Assembly (NCBI GenBank): GCA_964349095.1
Contig: CAYGFD010000023.1
Coordinates: 1 to 8,353, forward strand
From: UBA10001 sp964349095
GTDB lineage: Bacteria; Patescibacteriota; Patescibacteriia; Veblenbacterales; UBA10138
Direction of reading: 5' to 3'
DNA: 8,353 nucleotides
The position numbers and the translations under genes were made by a program. Below the pieces are notes generated by a model, which was not told the DNA's origin, did not search any database, and saw nothing but the letters and a program-made list of their open reading frames with translations. This document shows, piece by piece, positions 4,769-8,353 of the stretch; the stretch's first letter is position 1; every line of letters begins with the position of its first letter.

Positions 4769-5404
4769 ATGCCCGTGACCGCTGATTTTTCGGATAAAAA
4801 ACCACATAGTTATGAAAGCGTTTACACAACGCTCCGCGATCTCAAGTTTACGCCAGAGGTTATGCGTAAATCAGAAGAGGATGAGGATGAACCTGTGTCC
4901 ACGTGGGTATGGGAGCCTGTTAGGCCAGTTTCTTCTAAGTCAGATACATTAGTTTTGCGTGTTGATTTATTGAGTGATGTCGATGAACCGCCGTGTGGTT
5001 CTATGTATATTTATGGCAGTGAGTTGGCGCTTGATTGTGCCTTGTCCTTAGCCTTTGAATGGCTGGAAATGAATGAATGTGCCCGCGACGTTAATTATGG
5101 AGAAGGTGATAAGTTTATATACTTTAACTTTCATAGTCAGGCCACAACTAGTTCTGGCCGAGGGATAATGTCGCTCACTGACTTCTATCGTTTTGCGCAA
5201 TGTTTGATGATTGGTTTTTCAAGTGGTCAGTTTTGGTATCACGTCGACGTGCTCGGTAGGCAACATGAACGCAGATTATCAATGCTAAGAAAAGACTTTG
5301 CCGCGGTTTTGCGAGAAATAAACGAAAACCCAGAAAACCCGGTTGGTAAAAGTTTTCGAAGGGAAACTAGGAGAATTAACGGTGGTGCCAGTGTTGGCAC
5401 ATGA
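4769..5404 (+). CDS. hypothetical soluble protein at the end of the pilin unit
   Basis: I do not recognise this 211-residue protein. It has no signal peptide or membrane segment and should be cytoplasmic. Visible features are an acidic patch (SEEDEDEP, residues 35-42) followed by a Trp-containing segment (STWVWEPVRP). A beta-rich part follows (LVLRVDLLSDVD...MYIYGSELALD), then helices ALSLAFEWLEM and LTDFYRFAQCLMIGF. The C-terminal tail is strongly basic and helical (GRQHERRLSMLRKDF, FRRETRRI). Four cysteines (76, 90, 104, 145) are not arranged as a metal-binding motif. The strong SD and coherent composition support a real gene. A good terminator follows, and position suggests co-transcription with the pilins, but nothing in the sequence shows a role in pilus biology. 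Confidence 0.75.
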   Translation: MPVTADFSDKKPHSYESVYTTLRDLKFTPEVMRKSEEDEDEPVSTWVWEPVRPVSSKSDTLVLRVDLLSDVDEPPCGSMYIYGSELALDCALSLAFEWLEMNECARDVNYGEGDKFIYFNFHSQATTSSGRGIMSLTDFYRFAQCLMIGFSSGQFWYHVDVLGRQHERRLSMLRKDFAAVLREINENPENPVGKSFRRETRRINGGASVGT

Positions 5405-5419
5405 CGGGCAGTGAATGAT

Positions 5420-5446
5420 AAGGCGGCTAAATTAGTCGCCTTTTTT
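5420..5446 (+). terminator. rho-independent terminator closing the pilin unit
   Basis: AAGGCGGCTA (5420-5429) pairs with TAGTCGCCTT (5433-5442), ten pairs with one G-U and a very tight loop (five bases if the last A-T pair opens). A run of six T (5441-5446) follows. It begins 16 bases after the stop at 5404 and separates the pilin/hypothetical unit from asnS. Confidence 0.88.
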
Positions 5447-5448
5447 AT

Positions 5449-5477
5449 TTGGTAAAAAATGATAAATATTGTATAAT
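5449..5477 (+). promoter_or_regulatory. promoter of asnS predicting a leaderless mRNA
   Basis: TTGGTA (5449-5454) and an exact TATAAT (5472-5477) are separated by 17 bp. The -10 ends only eight bases before the ATG at 5486, so transcription would begin at or within about two bases of the start codon. No SD can exist in such a message. The -35 begins right after the T-run of the preceding terminator. Confidence 0.65.
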
Positions 5478-5485
5478 AAATAATT

Positions 5486-6775
5486 ATGCAAGCAATTTTC
5501 TCAAATAAATTGCCCGAGTTTGTTGGCCAGGAGGTAGGTCTCAAAGGTTGGGTAGCAAATATCAGAACTTCTGGTAAAATCCTCTTTATAGAATTAAGAG
5601 ATGGGGCTGGGTTTACCCAAGTAGTTGTTAGTGAAAAAGAAGTGGATGCTGATTCGTGGATAGTGTCTCAAGGGCTCACAATCGAATCATCGGTCTTAGT
5701 TTCTGGTACTGTATCGAAACACCCTAAAAAAGAAGAATTTGAGTTACAAGCGAAGAGCATCTCCTTAGTACAAAAGTCAGAAGAATACCCAATTGGTAAA
5801 AAAGAGCACGGGCCTGATTTTTTATTGGACAATCGACATCTTTGGTTGCGTTCAAGTAGGCAGTGGGCGATTCAGAGGGTTAGGAACACAATTATTAACT
5901 CGACTTTTTGGTTTTTAAATCGGGAAGGTTATATAAAAATTGATTCGCCGATATTAACTCCGACTTCCTGTGAGGGAACAACAGAGCTGTTTAAGATTGA
6001 TTATTTTGACGAGCCAGCTTACCTGACGCAATCTGGTCAATTATATTTAGAGGCGGCTATTGCAGCACACGGTCGGGTATTTGATTTTGGGCCAGTGTTT
6101 AGAGCGGAGAAGTCTAAGACCAGAAGGCACTTAACTGAATTTTGGATGATGGACGCCGAGGCGGCATTTGTTGAACATGAAGATAATTTGAAAGTCCAGG
6201 AAAATTTAATTAGCTTTATTGTTGAACAGGTTTTGCAACAAAACGGTAAAGAGTTGGTAATGTTAGAGCGAGATATCAAGCCGTTACAAAACGTTAAAGC
6301 TCCTTTTTATCGCATTACCCATGCTGATGCGGTAAAAAAACTTCATGAAGCAGGTAGCGACATTGGCGAGATGGATGATTTGGGCGCTGACGATGAAACA
6401 ACTTTAACCAAAATGTACGACAAGCCGATATTTGTGGAAAAGTATCCCTCAGCAGTTAAGGCATTTTATATGAAGAGAGACCCAAGTGACCCGACTCGAG
6501 TTTTAAATGCCGATTTACTCGCCCCAGAGGGGTATGGTGAAATAATCGGTGGTAGTCAGCGCGAAGACAATTACGACGAGTTGTTGAAGAGGATGAAGGA
6601 GCATAATTTACCGATCGAGCCGTTTCAATGGTATTTGGATTTACGTAAATACGGCAGTGTACCGCATTCGGGTTTTGGTTATGGGCTAGAGAGAATCGTC
6701 GCTTGGATTTGTGGCCTTGCCCACGTGCGTGAAACTATTCCTTTTCCAAGGTTGATAAATAGATTAAGACCATAA
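5486..6775 (+). CDS. asnS: asparagine--tRNA ligase (AsnRS)
   Basis: This class IIb aminoacyl-tRNA synthetase charges tRNA-Asn with asparagine using ATP in the cytoplasm. The 429 residues match the compact Bacillus-type AsnRS (about 430 residues) end to end. An OB-fold anticodon-binding domain covers about 1-110 (VGQEVGLKGWVANIRTSGKI, then LRDGAGFTQ). The catalytic domain begins with DNRHLWLRS. EGTTELF (163-169) and QSGQLYLE (182-189) follow, the latter favouring AsnRS over AspRS, which has QSPQL. Motif 2 has Arg206 in FRAEKSKTRRHLTEFWM, then PEGYGEIIGGSQR. Motif 3 is GFGYGLERIVAW (396-407) with Arg403. The tail RETIPFPRLINRLRP is nearly canonical. All key residues look intact. The next gene starts one base after its stop, so the two are probably co-transcribed. 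Confidence 0.97.
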   Translation: MQAIFSNKLPEFVGQEVGLKGWVANIRTSGKILFIELRDGAGFTQVVVSEKEVDADSWIVSQGLTIESSVLVSGTVSKHPKKEEFELQAKSISLVQKSEEYPIGKKEHGPDFLLDNRHLWLRSSRQWAIQRVRNTIINSTFWFLNREGYIKIDSPILTPTSCEGTTELFKIDYFDEPAYLTQSGQLYLEAAIAAHGRVFDFGPVFRAEKSKTRRHLTEFWMMDAEAAFVEHEDNLKVQENLISFIVEQVLQQNGKELVMLERDIKPLQNVKAPFYRITHADAVKKLHEAGSDIGEMDDLGADDETTLTKMYDKPIFVEKYPSAVKAFYMKRDPSDPTRVLNADLLAPEGYGEIIGGSQREDNYDELLKRMKEHNLPIEPFQWYLDLRKYGSVPHSGFGYGLERIVAWICGLAHVRETIPFPRLINRLRP

Positions 6776-6776
6776 T

Positions 6777-8168
6777 ATGCAAAAAATTTCTAACCACATA
6801 GTCGCGGTAGTAACTCTTGTAACCATAGCTATTTTACTTTTAATTGTACAGGTGGTTTTTGTTACTTATCATTTTGGCGACAGACCTAGGGGTATGATGT
6901 GTACAATGGAAGCAAAACTTTGCCCCGACGGCAGTGCCGTTGGTCGTTCTGGCCCGCGCTGCGAATTTGCAGCTTGTCCGGTAGTGAAGACTGAACAGAA
7001 ACTCAGTGATGAAACTATTCAAATTATTATAGATTTTGCCACAACAGCAAAATCAATGGATAAATATTTGCCGTCTAGCATACGAGGAGCTTATAATTTT
7101 TCAGAGATATTATTGTCGGCGGTAAATAATACTGATGTAACCAAATTACGAGCAATTATTTCAGCGATTTATGATGAGGTGGGTAGTGTAGAAATAGCCG
7201 ATGCTCCAGAGGGTCGAGCCTTTAAATTAGCTATGACTCGCCTATGTATTGCCGAGAGTTTAGTTAACAATGATTTAGCTGACACTGTAAAAAATTGTGG
7301 CGCACCAGATAGCTACCCCAAGGTAGCTGATTGGAAAATTTTAGGTGATGATTTAACTGCCGAAGCGCAGGTTTTGCCTTATTTAATTTCTGGTCAAGTT
7401 ATGTATTCGACCGATAAACCAAAGGCAGAATATTATTTAAAACAAGTTAGTTTACACAACGATGCTCTTATAAGTGTTTTTGGAAAAAGTTGGAAGCCAA
7501 GTGAGTTGTATCAGAGAATTGTGACTGAGGCGGAAGTTGCTACTTGGCAAACATACACGAATAACAAAATTAATTTCACTTTGAAGTTTCCACCCGATTG
7601 GTATTTACCTATGCCAGGTGATCTAGATCCTCACGCGTATGCTTGCAACCCAGAAGGCTTTGACTTATTCGTACCTTGCCCAGCCTTAGAAATTCAATCC
7701 AGTGATTATTTGTACGACGAGGGTGGGTATGATGGGGTATTAGCTAGTCTACGTTCGGGATTAGGTTTTGAACCAGGGAATGTTATTGTTGTTGAGCCGG
7801 AAAAATTAAATGAGCTTGTTTTAGGCGCAAAGGTATTGAGATATTCTGCGCCAGGGCCGGCTGAAGGATGGGTAAATCAGTATAGTGTTTTTTTTGATCG
7901 ATATAAAAAGGCATATACATTTTTTACAAGTGAGGAAAAAATAGTTATGGATATTATTTCTACGTTTAAATTAACCGAACCAGTAATCACAAAAAAGCCT
8001 GGTATAGTTGACTATTTTGCTTGTAGCGACAATTGTCCGGGGCCTGTTGAAAAATATATGATTAAGATTTATGAGGGTGTCACAGACAAGGATTTATGTG
8101 AGGCACTCGGTGGTTCTATTTTCACTTACTATGGTTGGGGTGAGTATAAAGTTTGTAAAGTTAATTAA
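6777..8168 (+). CDS. membrane-anchored extracellular protein with N-terminal Cys motif and PsbP-like region
   Basis: The 463-residue protein has one N-terminal membrane segment (about residues 8-30, IVAVVTLVTIAILLLIVQVV), with the rest predicted outside the cell. Residues 42-67 form a compact cysteine module, C-x6-C-P-D-G-S-A-V-G-R-S-G-P-R-C-E-F-A-A-C (Cys42, 49, 62, 67). It resembles a small Kazal-like or disulfide knot and recurs in exported CPR proteins. Residues about 72-245 are mostly helical. From about 257 (WQTYTNNKINFTLKFPPDWYLP) to about 398 (VMDIISTFKLTE) the pattern fits a PsbP-like domain: an opening F-x-L-K-F-P-x-D-W and a closing ISTFK. The C-terminal 50 residues carry a second four-cysteine module (416, 420, 441, 460). 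It starts one base after asnS and is followed by a paralog. Specific function unknown; a substrate-binding or adhesive surface role is only a guess. Confidence 0.85.
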   Translation: MQKISNHIVAVVTLVTIAILLLIVQVVFVTYHFGDRPRGMMCTMEAKLCPDGSAVGRSGPRCEFAACPVVKTEQKLSDETIQIIIDFATTAKSMDKYLPSSIRGAYNFSEILLSAVNNTDVTKLRAIISAIYDEVGSVEIADAPEGRAFKLAMTRLCIAESLVNNDLADTVKNCGAPDSYPKVADWKILGDDLTAEAQVLPYLISGQVMYSTDKPKAEYYLKQVSLHNDALISVFGKSWKPSELYQRIVTEAEVATWQTYTNNKINFTLKFPPDWYLPMPGDLDPHAYACNPEGFDLFVPCPALEIQSSDYLYDEGGYDGVLASLRSGLGFEPGNVIVVEPEKLNELVLGAKVLRYSAPGPAEGWVNQYSVFFDRYKKAYTFFTSEEKIVMDIISTFKLTEPVITKKPGIVDYFACSDNCPGPVEKYMIKIYEGVTDKDLCEALGGSIFTYYGWGEYKVCKVN

Positions 8169-8177
8169 TTTAAATAT

Positions 8178-8353
8178 ATGAAAAAAATAAATTATCACGT
8201 TTATACATTAGTAACGATTGTTAGCATTGCTATACTGTTATTAATTATTCAAATAGTTTTTGTTACCACCCCTTTTCGTCGACACGTTTTAAAAAGCGAG
8301 CCAATATTTTGCGCTCAGGACGTTAGAGTATGCGCCGACGGTTCTTTTGTTAG
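8178..8353 (+). CDS. partial paralog of the preceding Cys-motif membrane protein
   Basis: An open frame from the ATG at 8178 runs off the window edge after 58 codons. Its start, MKKINYHVYTLVTIVSIAILLLIIQIVFVT, aligns over the membrane segment with the protein at 6777, sharing H7, AILLLI, the following Q, and VFVT. It then gives CAQDVRVCADGSFV, matching the CTMEAKLCPDGSAV module. The spacing from membrane segment to module is similar. It begins nine bases after the previous stop with no SD, so it is probably the third gene of the asnS unit. This points to a tandem duplication. Only the N-terminal part can be judged. Confidence 0.78.
   Translation, partial: MKKINYHVYTLVTIVSIAILLLIIQIVFVTTPFRRHVLKSEPIFCAQDVRVCADGSFV

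Noticed and set aside
5239..5544. Minus-strand open frame across the 5420 terminator and the asnS start
   Set aside because: It runs through a terminator, a promoter and two well-supported genes; composition is not protein-like.
6037..6279. Minus-strand open frame inside asnS
   Set aside because: Shadow of a strongly conserved gene.
5486..6775. Aspartyl-tRNA synthetase as alternative identity
   Set aside because: QSGQLYLE in place of QSPQL, the EGTTELF motif, and end-to-end agreement with the 430-residue Bacillus AsnRS favour AsnRS.
6840..7022. Minus-strand open frame inside the Cys-motif protein gene
   Set aside because: Shadow of a gene whose + strand has a clear membrane segment and cysteine module.
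1..8353. CRISPR array, tRNA or rRNA gene, insertion sequence or defence system
   Set aside because: No regularly spaced direct repeats, no cloverleaf or rRNA signature, no transposase and no terminal inverted repeats were seen; no toxin, nuclease or defence gene is intact.

Overview
The window is about 8.4 kb of AT-rich bacterial DNA in which every convincing gene lies on the + strand. It most resembles a Patescibacteria (Candidate Phyla Radiation, CPR) genome. The grounds are small Lys-led secreted proteins, an exported single-domain cytochrome b5 lipoprotein, a compact minor-pilin cluster, a 429-residue AsnRS of the Bacillus type, and membrane-anchored proteins with a CPDGS...GP.CEF..C cysteine motif. 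Intergenic gaps are short and Shine-Dalgarno (SD) sequences are nearly absent. The lineage is an inference; no rRNA or other taxonomic marker is present. TGA acts as a stop (2988 and 5404), so the TGA-as-glycine code of some CPR lineages does not apply.

Layout. Bases 1-250 hold no clear gene. They contain a probable terminator of an upstream gene, a dense set of inverted repeats (two of them interleaved, 72-136), and on the minus strand a short frame with a possible relic of a GIY-YIG endonuclease. Next come three envelope genes: a small helical secreted protein with a Met/Gly/Arg-rich tail (251-685), a lipoprotein-anchored cytochrome b5 domain (788-1243), and a membrane-anchored SIMPL-domain protein (1313-2077) that ends in a strong terminator.

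Bases 2145-4725 encode four overlapping minor pilins in the order GspH/FimU, GspI/PilV, GspJ/PilW, GspK/PilX. This is the set expected to form a pilus-tip initiation complex. The last is a long PilX-like protein with a predicted beta-solenoid C-terminal region. A soluble protein I do not recognise (4769-5404) follows with the only strong SD in the window, and a terminator closes this unit. A second unit starts with asnS (5486-6775). One base later begins a large membrane-anchored Cys-motif protein (6777-8168), followed by the start of its tandem paralog (8178 to the window edge).

Expression. Three TATAAT -10 boxes lie only 8-14 bases before start codons (788, 2145, 5486), which predicts leaderless or nearly leaderless mRNAs. 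A fourth TATAAT, with a TTGATT -35 at 17 bp, precedes the SIMPL gene. The main themes are an exported or surface protein set, a type IV pilus tip, and one housekeeping translation gene.
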